From: Oscillospiraceae bacterium
GTDB taxonomy: Bacteria > Bacillota > Clostridia > Oscillospirales > Ruminococcaceae
Assembly: GCA_021769725.1 (NCBI GenBank)
Contig: JAETSI010000029.1
Span: 1 to 48,537, forward strand
Length of the DNA stretch: 48,537 nt
Reading direction: 5' to 3'
Below the pieces are notes generated by a model that was not told the DNA's origin, made no database searches, and was given only the letters and a program-made list of their open reading frames with translations. Shown piece after piece: positions 1 through 8,330 of this stretch. A program made the position numbers and the translations under genes. Position 1 is the first letter of the stretch; every line of letters starts with the position of its first letter.

Positions 1-996
1 CAGCCGTTCTCAGTGTGCGGCGCAAGAAAAGGTTTTGCGGATGAGAGAGGCGATCTTTTCTTTGAACTTGCCCGAATTCTTGAAAGTAAAAGACCTCGCT
101 ATTTTTTGCTTGAGAACGTACCCGGTCTCATGGGGATTGATTCGGGGAGAACTTTCGCCAAAATCATTGAAACGCTTTGCGAACTGGGGTACTGCGTGGA
201 ATGGCGTGTGTATAACAGCGCCGATTATCTTCCCCAAGTCCGAAAGAGAGTATATATTGCAGGATGTTTTGGAATTAATTGTTCCGGCAAAATACTGGCT
301 GTCGGAAGAAGCGACTGCCAAAATAGCAGGAAAACTGAGCAGTTAATCGGCGGCAGTCAGGGTTCGAGAGTATATGATCCTAACGGACTTGCCTCCACTC
401 AGTGCAGCGGTTCGGGCGGTATGGGAGGTAAAACAGGTCTGTACTTTATTGATTGCAACCCCAATCCACAAATGACAGATATTGCAAGATGTGTTACGGC
501 ACGTCAGAACAGCGGAGTAAGTAAGCACAGAGGCGAACATTCCGCTGTTTTTTGCGATCTGAATGAAAATCCTCAGATTACGGATGTAGCTCGCTGCCTG
601 CATACGAGAATGAATCAAGGGGTAACAGATACTCACAGAGGTGAAAGATCGGGAGTTCTTGTTGAGGACTTACCGAGAGCGATTTTGAATCCATTCAAGG
701 AAAACACTTGGCAGAACGGCAGAAGAATAAAAGAACCTAACGAGCCGATGTTTACGTTGACTGTGACTGACAGGCACGGCGTAGTTCATCACGGCAGGAT
801 AAGGCGTTTAATGCCCATAGAAGCATGGCGGCTTCAAGGGTTTACCGATGAGCAGTTTTATAAAGTTCAGGCAATCGGAATGTCTGATGCTCAATTGTAC
901 AAGCAGGCAGGGAATGCGGTAAGCGTACCAGTTGTTGAGGACATTGCAAGACATTTACTGGAATTTGATAAGGAGATAAATGCTTATGGAAAATGA
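1..996 (+). CDS. dcm: DNA (cytosine-5) methyltransferase, 5'-truncated by window edge
   Basis: C5-cytosine methyltransferase, modifying DNA with S-adenosylmethionine. The reading frame is open from base 1 and starts inside the catalytic motif (QPFSVCG, the end of the usual PCQPFS loop), so the N-terminus lies outside the window. Visible family motifs are ENVPGL (motif VI), a variable target-recognition region, RRLMPIEAWRLQGF (motif IX area) and KQAGNAVSVPVVE (motif X). The target region holds a duplicated segment of about 35 residues (NPQMTDIARC... and NPQITDVARC..., bases ~448-660). The family usually acts alone or with a restriction enzyme; none is visible here. It overlaps the next gene by 11-17 bases, suggesting one operon. 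Orphan ICE/phage-type methyltransferases often protect incoming DNA; that role is inference. Confidence 0.9.
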   Translation, partial: QPFSVCGARKGFADERGDLFFELARILESKRPRYFLLENVPGLMGIDSGRTFAKIIETLCELGYCVEWRVYNSADYLPQVRKRVYIAGCFGINCSGKILAVGRSDCQNSRKTEQLIGGSQGSRVYDPNGLASTQCSGSGGMGGKTGLYFIDCNPNPQMTDIARCVTARQNSGVSKHRGEHSAVFCDLNENPQITDVARCLHTRMNQGVTDTHRGERSGVLVEDLPRAILNPFKENTWQNGRRIKEPNEPMFTLTVTDRHGVVHHGRIRRLMPIEAWRLQGFTDEQFYKVQAIGMSDAQLYKQAGNAVSVPVVEDIARHLLEFDKEINAYGK

Positions 997-1747
997 AATC
1001 AAGATTTTTGAAAATGAGGAATTTGGCAAAGTGAGGACGGTCGTCAAGGATGGAGAACCGTGGCTTGTTGGCAAAGATATTGCTCGAATTTTAGGATATT
1101 CCGATGTTAATAAGGCAATTGCAATGCACGTTGATAATGAAGATAAAAAACTCAACGACAAAACGTCGTCGAGTTTTGGTCAGCGTGGTGCAACTTTAAT
1201 CAACGAAAGCGGCTTTTACAGTTTGGTTCTCTCAAGCAAAATGCCGAAAGCCAAAGAATTTCGCAGATGGGTGACCTCCCATGTACTCCCAACAATCCGC
1301 CGCACCGGAGGCTACGTTGCCAATGAGGATATGTTTATCGAGAATTATCTCCCCTTTCTTGAAGAGCCGTATCAAGGTCTTTTCCGTCTGCAGATGATGG
1401 CGATAAATCAGCTTAACGAGCGTATTCGCCACGATCAGCCGTTAGTGGAGTTTGCGAATCAGGTGTCGAATACCGAAAATCTCATCGATATGAACGCTAT
1501 GGCGAAAATTGCAATCGAAGAAAATATTCCAATCGGCAGAAACAGACTGTTCCGCTGGCTGCGTGAAAATGAGATTCTGATGTCGAATAATCTGCCCTAT
1601 CAGAAATATATCGACCGTGGATATTTTGCGGTCAAGGAGTCGGTTTTTGAAACAGGCTCTATGACCAAAACCTATCAGCAGACGTTTGTCACCGGTAAGG
1701 GACAGGCATATATAATTGGCAGGCTAAGAAAGGAGTTTGTGCAGTAA
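980..1747 (+). CDS. Phage-type antirepressor (BRO-N plus KilA-C/ANT domain)
   Basis: DNA-binding antirepressor-like protein of about 255 residues. Residues ~5-110 match the BRO-N fold (IFENEEFGKVRTV, WLVGKDIARILGY, LVLSSKMPKAKEFRRWVTSHVLPTIRRTG), and the C-terminal ~90 residues match the KilA-C antirepressor domain (NRLFRWLRENEIL, KTYQQTFVTGKG). Such proteins counter repressors in phages and mobile elements. Two ATGs, at 980 and 986, follow the same AGGAG (971-975); 986 has the more usual spacing. It overlaps the methyltransferase end and abuts the next ORF, whose ATG shares the stop region at 1747. The target repressor is not evident; the HTH regulator at 10312-10626 is one candidate. Confidence 0.88.
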   Translation: MLMENEIKIFENEEFGKVRTVVKDGEPWLVGKDIARILGYSDVNKAIAMHVDNEDKKLNDKTSSSFGQRGATLINESGFYSLVLSSKMPKAKEFRRWVTSHVLPTIRRTGGYVANEDMFIENYLPFLEEPYQGLFRLQMMAINQLNERIRHDQPLVEFANQVSNTENLIDMNAMAKIAIEENIPIGRNRLFRWLRENEILMSNNLPYQKYIDRGYFAVKESVFETGSMTKTYQQTFVTGKGQAYIIGRLRKEFVQ

Positions 1748-2142
1748 TGGAGATCAAAAATGTTTTTTTACACGAGTTGAGAAAAATGAATAACAGCGAA
1801 GGACTTATTCTTCAGGGTTGCGGCGGAGATCTGCAGGAATGGGTGGACGGCATAAATGATATGCTGACAGAAAACGGAATATTGCAAAATAAAAGCAAAT
1901 TTGAAAAGGCATATACCTTTAATAATGAGAATCTCACCTGTTTGCTGTTCCCGTTTGACGGCGTTAAGCTTGACGTTGGCAAGCTCGCAATATGGCGACT
2001 CCGAACGAGGGAGGATTTCGGAAGCACATGGCTCACTGATTACGTTGACAATAGGTTAAATGGGTTTGTTAACGAGGAAACTTTTAAATCCGTTCCTGCT
2101 GAAGAATACGAGGAAAACGAAGATTTTGACATGAAATTGTAA
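1747..2142 (+). CDS. Conserved hypothetical acidic protein
   Basis: 131-residue soluble protein, not assigned to a function. It begins at an ATG overlapping the previous stop codon, so it is probably translationally coupled. The N-terminal half carries a glycine-rich LQGCGGDLQEWVDGIN segment, followed by a moderately conserved-looking core (YTFNNENLTCLLFPFDG, LAIWRLRTREDFGSTWLTDYVDN), and the last ~20 residues are strongly acidic. No signal peptide or membrane segment. Proteins with this overall pattern are familiar to me as hypothetical cargo of Clostridia conjugative elements, but I cannot name a characterised member. Confidence 0.72.
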   Translation: MEIKNVFLHELRKMNNSEGLILQGCGGDLQEWVDGINDMLTENGILQNKSKFEKAYTFNNENLTCLLFPFDGVKLDVGKLAIWRLRTREDFGSTWLTDYVDNRLNGFVNEETFKSVPAEEYEENEDFDMKL

Positions 2143-2161
2143 TAAAAATTTAAAGCCGTTT

Positions 2162-2221
2162 TGCCGACAGCGGAAAGCTTCCGACGCCTGCAAAGCAGCT
2201 TTTTCTTTTCTGCTGTCGGCA
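2162..2221 (+). repeat. Inverted repeat upstream of the dam remnant
   Basis: TGCCGACAGC (2162-2171) is matched by GCTGTCGGCA (2212-2221). The match continues inward imperfectly to about 16 positions per arm, leaving roughly a 28-base loop. It lies between the hypothetical gene's stop and the GGAGG of the Dam-like gene. There is no T-tract after the right arm, so it is not a standard terminator; a transcript hairpin or a remnant of a mobile sequence is possible. Confidence 0.55.
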
Positions 2222-2238
2222 GCGGCAGAGGGAGGAAA

Positions 2239-2719
2239 ATGAATAGTTTCATATCATGGATAGGCGGCAAAAAGCTGCTCAGGGATGAGATTCTCGCACG
2301 TTTGCCGCCGGAATACGACAAGTATATCGAGGTTTTCGGCGGCGCTGGATGGGTGTTATTTCGCAAGCCGCCGGACAAAAAAATTGAGGTTTACAACGAT
2401 TTTAACAGCAATCTTGTGAACCTTTTCCGATGCGTGAGGGACAAGCTACAAGGATGTCGGTTTTACGGCGAAGGATCACTTGCGGCTAAGAGATACGCTG
2501 ATGGGAATCAAGGGCAAATTTTTGGTATCCTATAATGACTGCCCTGAGATTCGGGAAATCTGGGACGATCCGAATATCAATATCGAGGAAATCAGCAGGC
2601 TGAATAATCTTGCGCAGCGGTACGAGGGCGGATGTCAGTATGCGGAGCTGTTAATTTCAAATTACGATACGACGCAGAGAGTTGGTACGATTGACCAACT
2701 CTCTTTTTTTCCAGCGTGA
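2239..2719 (+). pseudogene. dam: Dam-type DNA adenine methylase, internally deleted and frameshifted
   Basis: Remnant of an N6-adenine methyltransferase. The start (ATG 2239, after GGAGG 2231-2235) encodes motif FISWIGGKKLLRDEI and YIEVFGGAGWVLF, the family's SAM-binding region. After about residue 75 the frame ends at 2535, while the Dam C-terminus continues in another frame from about 2480 (LRDTLMGIKGKFLVSYND, then IREIW, YAELLISNYD). The catalytic DPPY motif and about half the protein between these parts are missing, so activity is not expected. The C-terminal reading runs through a perfect terminator hairpin (2676-2710). Confidence 0.85.
2676..2710 (+). terminator. Rho-independent terminator
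   Basis: Perfect 11-bp stem AGAGAGTTGGT (2676-2686) / ACCAACTCTCT (2694-2704), 7-base loop, then seven T. A second small hairpin CCAGCG-TGA-CGCTGG follows at 2711-2725. Confidence 0.85.
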
Positions 2720-2720
2720 C

Positions 2721-2790
2721 GCTGGACCCATGCCGCACATTTATAATTCACGAAAATGCAAGTAAATTCTTGCGAGGAAAACGAAGGAGA
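2721..2790 (+). repeat. Leader element, copy A (similar to 9160-9222)
   Basis: Starts with GCTGGACCCAT and ends with a G-rich CTTGCGAGGAAAA segment just before the Shine-Dalgarno. The copy at 9160-9222 has the same GCTGGACCCAT, a spacer of about 20 bases, then a similar ~31-base 3' part (AGTAAA-CTTGYGAGGAAAA). In copy A, GCAAG-taaatt-CTTGC can form a hairpin. It precedes the small gene at 2797. Confidence 0.55.
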
Positions 2791-2796
2791 GATCGA

Positions 2797-3039
2797 ATGA
2801 AAAAGGTTATATTTTCACAAGTTATGACAGATAACGGAACGGCAGAATTTTCGGGAGTTTACGACCGAAACGGTCTGCCTGTAAAAATTATTTTGGAGGC
2901 AGACGATGACGGAATTGTGCTGACGGCAGTCCGCAGAAAGCTGACTGATCTGGAATTAATGGAGATATGCAACAGCGCCGACGGCTGCGAAAACTGTATT
3001 TTTCAAGGCGATTGTGATGACGAAGGAGGCGTAAACTAA
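2797..3039 (+). CDS. Small hypothetical protein with C-terminal cysteines
   Basis: 80-residue protein. ATG 2797 is chosen because AAGGAGAG (2784-2791) lies directly upstream; earlier in-frame codons have no ribosome binding site. The N-terminal part looks like a small beta-rich domain (VIFSQVMTDNGTAEFSGVYDRNGLPVKIILEADDDGIVLTAV), followed by a short helix and a tail CNSADGCENCIFQGDC with four cysteines, which might bind a metal. No signal peptide. The gene lies after a terminator and a duplicated leader element, so it probably has its own control. Function unknown. Confidence 0.65.
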   Translation: MKKVIFSQVMTDNGTAEFSGVYDRNGLPVKIILEADDDGIVLTAVRRKLTDLELMEICNSADGCENCIFQGDCDDEGGVN

Positions 3040-3100
3040 TGATTAATTGGTTATGCCCAAATATCCGCTCGCCGCTTTATTTATAATGTAGAACTTGCGC

Positions 3101-3145
3101 AAAAGGTCTGGATATTGCATTGATTTTATGGTATTGTTGAGTCAG
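3101..3145 (+). promoter_or_regulatory. Degenerate copy of a shared TGGTAT element
   Basis: TATGGTATTGTTGAGT (TGGTAT at 3129-3134) resembles 11272-11277, 42899-42904 and 44551-44556. The upstream nonamer seen at those sites is only weakly kept here (GGT near 3105). It lies about 25 bases before the Shine-Dalgarno of the lipoprotein gene. Confidence 0.4.
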
Positions 3146-3173
3146 AATAAAATTCAAAAAGGAGTTGACCACC

Positions 3174-3968
3174 ATGAAAAAATCAATACTTATCCTTATC
3201 TTAGCAGGGCTTCTGACAGCCTGCGTACCTACTGAAAATACACAGGAATTTTCGGAAATGTCGACTGCTCAGGAAGTCACAGAAGCATCAGAATCCGAAG
3301 AAATTTCCGAATCAGAAGAATACTCTGAAATTGAAATTCAGCCGTCAACAGAGGGTGAAATTTCAATCACAGAAACAGCTGTAACGACAGTAAAGAATCA
3401 GTCCGAAACAGTCTGTACAACGACTGCCGTAACCGATGTGCAGAAGGAAAAAAGTCAATATGATCCTACGGAAGATCAGCAGGAAAAAACGACTGATGCT
3501 CCTACTGATCATACTGAATCGAGTACTGAAAGTACAGAAGAAAAATCTGATATCCTAATACAAACAGAACCGCCGCAAACCGCCGAAATCACGGAGGTTA
3601 CAGTCACCGAATCGGAGGAATATGAAGAAGAAACTGATCCTCCTGAGTGCAGTATGACAGACTATGAAAAGGCTCTTGAAGTGTACAATTTTATGACTGC
3701 CAATGGCGGCGGAACGTGCGTACAATACGCATATCAGACCTGCGAAATGTGCTGTCAATATGGTCTGGAATGTTACTTCGCATGGACTGAAAATAAGCTG
3801 TACGGTCACGTTGCAAATGTGGTCAGGATCGATGGCGTATGGTATGTTCTGGATACGCAGGCAGGATGTTTCCTGACGGAAAATATGTGCGGATTCACGG
3901 AGATAGTGGACGCAAACGAAAGCTATATCGCAAGCGCTGAAATCATCAGCAGTGTGCGATACGAATAA
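3174..3968 (+). CDS. Lipoprotein with Ser/Thr/Glu-rich linker and transglutaminase-like domain
   Basis: 264-residue secreted lipoprotein. ATG 3174 follows AAGGAG (3159-3164). The N-terminus is a lipoprotein signal ending in the lipobox LTAC. Residues ~20-160 are a low-complexity acidic, Ser/Thr/Glu-rich linker, probably a wall-spanning stalk. The C-terminal ~105 residues resemble a transglutaminase/cysteine-protease-like core: GGGTCVQYAYQTCEMCCQYG supplies a cysteine, LYGHVANVV a histidine and VWYVLDTQ an aspartate, in the order of a Cys-His-Asp triad. Enzymatic activity is inferred. A terminator follows at once, and the next gene encodes a wall-anchored protein, suggesting a cell-surface module. 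Confidence 0.8.
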   Translation: MKKSILILILAGLLTACVPTENTQEFSEMSTAQEVTEASESEEISESEEYSEIEIQPSTEGEISITETAVTTVKNQSETVCTTTAVTDVQKEKSQYDPTEDQQEKTTDAPTDHTESSTESTEEKSDILIQTEPPQTAEITEVTVTESEEYEEETDPPECSMTDYEKALEVYNFMTANGGGTCVQYAYQTCEMCCQYGLECYFAWTENKLYGHVANVVRIDGVWYVLDTQAGCFLTENMCGFTEIVDANESYIASAEIISSVRYE

Positions 3969-3978
3969 AAAAATCATG

Positions 3979-4009
3979 AAAGACTCGCAAATGCGGGTCT
4001 TTTTCTTTT
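3979..4009 (+). terminator. Rho-independent terminator directly before the next gene's RBS
   Basis: AAAGACTCGC (3979-3988), loop AAAT, GCGGGTCTTT (3993-4002) with one G-T pair, then a T-rich run. The GGAGG of the surface-protein gene begins right after the T-run. Confidence 0.8.
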
Positions 4010-4019
4010 GGAGGAATTT

Positions 4020-7000
4020 ATGTTTAAAAATAAAATATTGAAAAAAATCGGCGCAGGGCTCATGGCGGGACTCTGCGCTTTTACTTTGATCGGAACGAAT
4101 ATCGGCGGTTTAAAAACTTCCGCAGCAACGACGGCAAAAGAACCGCTGCTCTCAGGCGATGAAGTCATCAAGCAGGCAGCCAAATATCTGGGTGTTCCCT
4201 ACGGCTGGGACTGTAAGGGTTATGACGGAGTTTATTCGTCCTCCAGTCCTAAAAAACAGTCAATGGAAACTGTGCGTAAAAAAGGTCTGGACTGCTCTGG
4301 TCTTGTCTATGCAACGCTCACAGATTTAGGAGTAAGAACATCAGGATTTCCCTCAAATAATCCCGTTCCTCAAAACTACTGGGAGTACGGCGACGGCTCT
4401 GCGTACAAGAATTGCACAATGACCTACAAGGGCGTAACTTCGCCCATCGAGGTACTTTACGATAAGCTAAACGCCGATAATCATCAGTACTTTGACGGCG
4501 GAAAGCTGCTCCCCGGCGCGGTCGTTTCGGGCATCGCCAAAGATAACGGAATCGGTCATATGTGGTTCTATATGGGCGAGTTCAACAACAGGGACGCCGT
4601 TCTCGATTATCTCGTAAAACTGGGCTACAAGCGTGACTCTGTGTCCAAATATGTGGGCAGCGGAAACGGCGATGGCGGCAAGCACTGGCGTATCGAGTGC
4701 AACGGTTCTCAGGGCTGCGTTATCAATAATAACACCGACGGTAAGGCGAGATTCAAGAGCTTTGTTGCCTACAAGCTCACCTCTCGTGATGCAACATTTA
4801 CGATAAAAAAGTGTATCGACGGAACGTCTCAGATTGTCGGAAAATCGACGGTTGACGGCAGTTTTGCCAAGTATGGAGTGTACAGCGACAAGGCTTGTAA
4901 AACTAAAGTCGGCGAGATAAAAATCGGCGAAAAAGGAACTGGTTCTATTAAAATTTCAAGCGGAACTTACTACGTCAAAGAGATTTCTGCTCCGAAAGGC
5001 TACGCTCTGTCAACCAAGGTTTACGAGCTGAAAGCCAATCAAACTGTGACTGTTTATGAGGACTTTCAGACAGGAAAAATCAAAATAAACAAGACCGCAG
5101 AGGATAAGCTTGTCCGAAATGTTGAGTTCAAAGTGACAGGTTCTGACGGCAGCAGCTATACAAAAAAGACCAATGCTCTGGGTATTGCGGAGTTCCCCGG
5201 TCTCAAGGTTTATGACATGAAAACAGGCAAGGCGATCACCTACACCGTTACCGAAATCAACGTAGCTGCGAGGTATAAGACTCCAAAGGCTCAAAATGTT
5301 ACGCTGACAAAGGGTAATGTTGATTTGACTGTAAATGTAAATTTTGACAACGATCTAAAGAAGGGTTCTATCAAAATCAACAAGCAGTCTGAAGATAATC
5401 AGGTTGGCGACAGAGAGTTCAAAATTACAGAAAACGGCAAGACTTACACCATAAAAACCGGTTCTGACGGCGTGGATATTCTCAAGGATATCCCCGTTTA
5501 CGACAGCAATAACAAGAAAATCACCTACACTATCAGCGAAAAAAATGTACCCGTAAAGTACGTTGTTCCGGCTGATCAAAAAGTGACTCTGACAGCTGAT
5601 GTGACCACAAGTGTTACGTTCAAAAATATGCTTAAAAAGTTTACTGCAGAGGTAGTGAAAAAGGATTCTGAAACAGGCGTATCACAGGGTGACGCAACCC
5701 TTGCCGGAGCAGTTTACGGAATCTATCTTGACGGCGAACTTGTGGACACTTACACTACAGACGAAAACGGTTATTTCAAGACCAAAGAGTACGTTTGCGG
5801 CAATTACACGATTCAGGAAATTTCGCCAAGTGAAGGTTATCTCCTCAACAAAACAGTGTACTCTGTAGGCGCTGAAGAAAAGAATTATACCATCGAACAC
5901 AACCCCATTTCAAAAACCGTAACTGAAGATGTTGTCAAGGGAAAAGTCAGCATTATCAAGCATTCTGACGATGATGAAAACGAAATAGTTAATCTCGAAA
6001 AAGGTGCAGAATTCGAGGTTTATCTTAAATCCGCAGGCTCTTATGCAAACGCAAAAGACAGCGAAAAGGACTATCTCATTACCGATGAAAACGGCTTTGC
6101 GGAAACAAAATTAATGCCATACGGCGTGTATACCGTTCACCAGACAAAGACAGTCAACGACGCCGCTTTCGTTTCCGACTTCGATGTTTTCATTGCAGAA
6201 AACGAAAAAACCTACGAATATATTTTGAATAATACACCGTTCAAATCGTATATTCACATCACAAAATTAGACGCAGAAACGGGCAAAAATATCGCCTACG
6301 AGGGCGCAGGATTCCAGATTTATGACGCTGAAAATAACCTCGTAAACATGGGAGTTGACACCTTTTACACTAACTCCGAGGGTTATCTGATCACACCCGA
6401 AATGCTCCATTACGGCGATTATACGCTGGTCGAAGTTCAGGCTCCTATGGGTTACGCTCTGGACAGCGAACCGGTCGCATTCAGCGTGACTGCGGCAAAT
6501 TCTCAGATAGAAAATGCTGTGAATATTGTTAAGGTTCAGAAGTCCGATATCGCTCAGAAAGGCAAGATTTCTGTGCAGAAAACAGGTGATATTTTCAGTT
6601 CTGTAACTGCTCTTGGCAGCGCAATTTATGAGGATGAGAATGGTGAAACTCATGAAAGCGGACAGACCACTTATACACCTGTTTTCGAGGAAAACGGACT
6701 TGCAAATGCAGTTTATCAGGTAATCGCAAGCGAGGATATCGTGACCGCTGACGGCACTGTCAGAGCTAATGCAGGCGACGTTGTATCGGAGCTTACCACC
6801 GATGAAAACGGCTTTGCTGAAACAGATTTATTGTACCTCGGAAAATATGAAGTTAAGGAAGTTCAAGCTCCTTACGGCTACATTTTAAACAGCGAGCCGC
6901 AGCTTGTGGAACTCGCCTACGCAGGACAGGAGGTCACCGTGAGAGATACCGTAAATGCAACCTTTGTCAACAACTATCAGGGTGTTGAAATAAGCCTTGA

Positions 7001-8330
7001 AAAGATTATGGAACAGGATGAAACCTTTGGAATCGGTATGAATTCTGAATACAAAAATGTTCGCTTCGGATTGTTTGCGGCAGAGGAAATCACAGCCGCT
7101 AACGGCAGCTCTATTCCCGAAGATGGTCTTATCGCAGAGGTTTCCCTCGATGAAAATATGAAGGCTGTTATCGCAGAAAAAGTGCCATTCGCTAAATATT
7201 ATGTTCAGGAAATCGCAACTGACGAACACTATATTTTAAACGGCGAAAAGTATCTTGTAAGCTTTGAATATCAGGGTCAGGAAATGACCACTGTGTACGT
7301 GGACTGCGGACAGTTTAAGAATCTTCTCAAGCGAGGAACAGTCAAAGGAATCAAGGTAAACGAAACTGACGAGCCGTTGGAAAACGCTCTTTTCGGACTC
7401 TTCAACACAGACTGCGAGGAGTTCACAGTCAACAATGCTATCATGACTTCCGAGTCTGATTCTAAGGGCGAATTCAGCTTTGAAGAAGTGACGTTCGGCA
7501 GCTATATCGTGCGTGAAATTGCGGCTCCTGAGGGTTATGTTTTAAGCGATGAAAGCTATCCCGTAACTGTTTCGGAAAACGATGAAACTATCAGTATTCG
7601 TACAGTTAACGATAAAATCAGAGGCAATGTCACAGTCACAAAAATTGACGAGGAATACCCTGATAACAGGCTTTCCGGAGCAGAGTTTACAGTTTATTCC
7701 GATGAAAAATGCGAGAATAAAATTGCTGTTCTTAATGAAACTGAAAAAGGCGTATACCTCCTTGAAAATCTTGAATACGGCAAGTATTTCTTAAAGGAAA
7801 CTGTCGCTCCGGACGGCTTTATTATCGATGAAAACGTGTACCCATTCAGCATTGAAAAGGATGGCGAAACAATCGAGATAAGCAACACAGAGGTCGGAAA
7901 AGGCTTTATAAATAAGCCGGAAAAAGGCAGTGTGGAAATCACAAAAACTGATATTTCAACGGGTCAGCTGATTCCAAACTGCGGCATCGAAATTCTCGAC
8001 AAGGACGGCAATGTTGTCGTTCAGGGAAGGACAGATGATAAGGGTATCGTGAAGTTCGATATGCTTCGTGTGGGCGATTATTTCTACCGTGAATTCGACG
8101 CTCCCGACGGATATATTCTCGATGAAAATTCCTATCCGTTCACGATAAAAGAGAACGGCGAAATAGTGAAATGCAGTATGACAAACACCAAGATTCCACA
8201 TCAGCCAACTCCATATACAGGCGACAACGGCAGCGATCTTTTAGCATGGATCATGATAGGTCTTTCCCTTGCCATAGGCTCGGTTTTGTTTATCATCAGA
8301 AAGAAAAAAGGCGGTAAAAATGAGAAGTAA
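4020..8330 (+). CDS. Large surface protein: NlpC/P60-like domain plus Cna-B (SpaA) repeats and sorting signal
   Basis: 1436-residue wall-anchored protein. ATG 4020 follows GGAGG; residues 1-40 are a signal peptide (LMAGLCAFTLIG, SAA cleavage region). Residues ~45-240 resemble an NlpC/P60 hydrolase (AKYLGVPYGWDC, catalytic-type DCSGLVY, histidine in GHMWFYMG). About ten or eleven Cna-B/SpaA-type beta-sandwich repeats follow; many end in a variant of EVQAPxGYxL and contain lysine and glutamate that form isopeptide bonds in this family. The C-terminus has a non-canonical sorting motif PYTGD (residue ~1398), a hydrophobic segment and RKKKGGK tail. The sortase gene overlaps its end by 11 bases, so that enzyme probably anchors it. 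Likely role: adhesion and peptidoglycan remodelling during mating (inference). Confidence 0.92.
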   Translation: MFKNKILKKIGAGLMAGLCAFTLIGTNIGGLKTSAATTAKEPLLSGDEVIKQAAKYLGVPYGWDCKGYDGVYSSSSPKKQSMETVRKKGLDCSGLVYATLTDLGVRTSGFPSNNPVPQNYWEYGDGSAYKNCTMTYKGVTSPIEVLYDKLNADNHQYFDGGKLLPGAVVSGIAKDNGIGHMWFYMGEFNNRDAVLDYLVKLGYKRDSVSKYVGSGNGDGGKHWRIECNGSQGCVINNNTDGKARFKSFVAYKLTSRDATFTIKKCIDGTSQIVGKSTVDGSFAKYGVYSDKACKTKVGEIKIGEKGTGSIKISSGTYYVKEISAPKGYALSTKVYELKANQTVTVYEDFQTGKIKINKTAEDKLVRNVEFKVTGSDGSSYTKKTNALGIAEFPGLKVYDMKTGKAITYTVTEINVAARYKTPKAQNVTLTKGNVDLTVNVNFDNDLKKGSIKINKQSEDNQVGDREFKITENGKTYTIKTGSDGVDILKDIPVYDSNNKKITYTISEKNVPVKYVVPADQKVTLTADVTTSVTFKNMLKKFTAEVVKKDSETGVSQGDATLAGAVYGIYLDGELVDTYTTDENGYFKTKEYVCGNYTIQEISPSEGYLLNKTVYSVGAEEKNYTIEHNPISKTVTEDVVKGKVSIIKHSDDDENEIVNLEKGAEFEVYLKSAGSYANAKDSEKDYLITDENGFAETKLMPYGVYTVHQTKTVNDAAFVSDFDVFIAENEKTYEYILNNTPFKSYIHITKLDAETGKNIAYEGAGFQIYDAENNLVNMGVDTFYTNSEGYLITPEMLHYGDYTLVEVQAPMGYALDSEPVAFSVTAANSQIENAVNIVKVQKSDIAQKGKISVQKTGDIFSSVTALGSAIYEDENGETHESGQTTYTPVFEENGLANAVYQVIASEDIVTADGTVRANAGDVVSELTTDENGFAETDLLYLGKYEVKEVQAPYGYILNSEPQLVELAYAGQEVTVRDTVNATFVNNYQGVEISLEKIMEQDETFGIGMNSEYKNVRFGLFAAEEITAANGSSIPEDGLIAEVSLDENMKAVIAEKVPFAKYYVQEIATDEHYILNGEKYLVSFEYQGQEMTTVYVDCGQFKNLLKRGTVKGIKVNETDEPLENALFGLFNTDCEEFTVNNAIMTSESDSKGEFSFEEVTFGSYIVREIAAPEGYVLSDESYPVTVSENDETISIRTVNDKIRGNVTVTKIDEEYPDNRLSGAEFTVYSDEKCENKIAVLNETEKGVYLLENLEYGKYFLKETVAPDGFIIDENVYPFSIEKDGETIEISNTEVGKGFINKPEKGSVEITKTDISTGQLIPNCGIEILDKDGNVVVQGRTDDKGIVKFDMLRVGDYFYREFDAPDGYILDENSYPFTIKENGEIVKCSMTNTKIPHQPTPYTGDNGSDLLAWIMIGLSLAIGSVLFIIRKKKGGKNEK

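Noticed and set aside
3165..3173. TTG 3165 as start of the lipoprotein
   Set aside because: It directly abuts the AAGGAG; ATG 3174 has normal spacing and begins the signal peptide.
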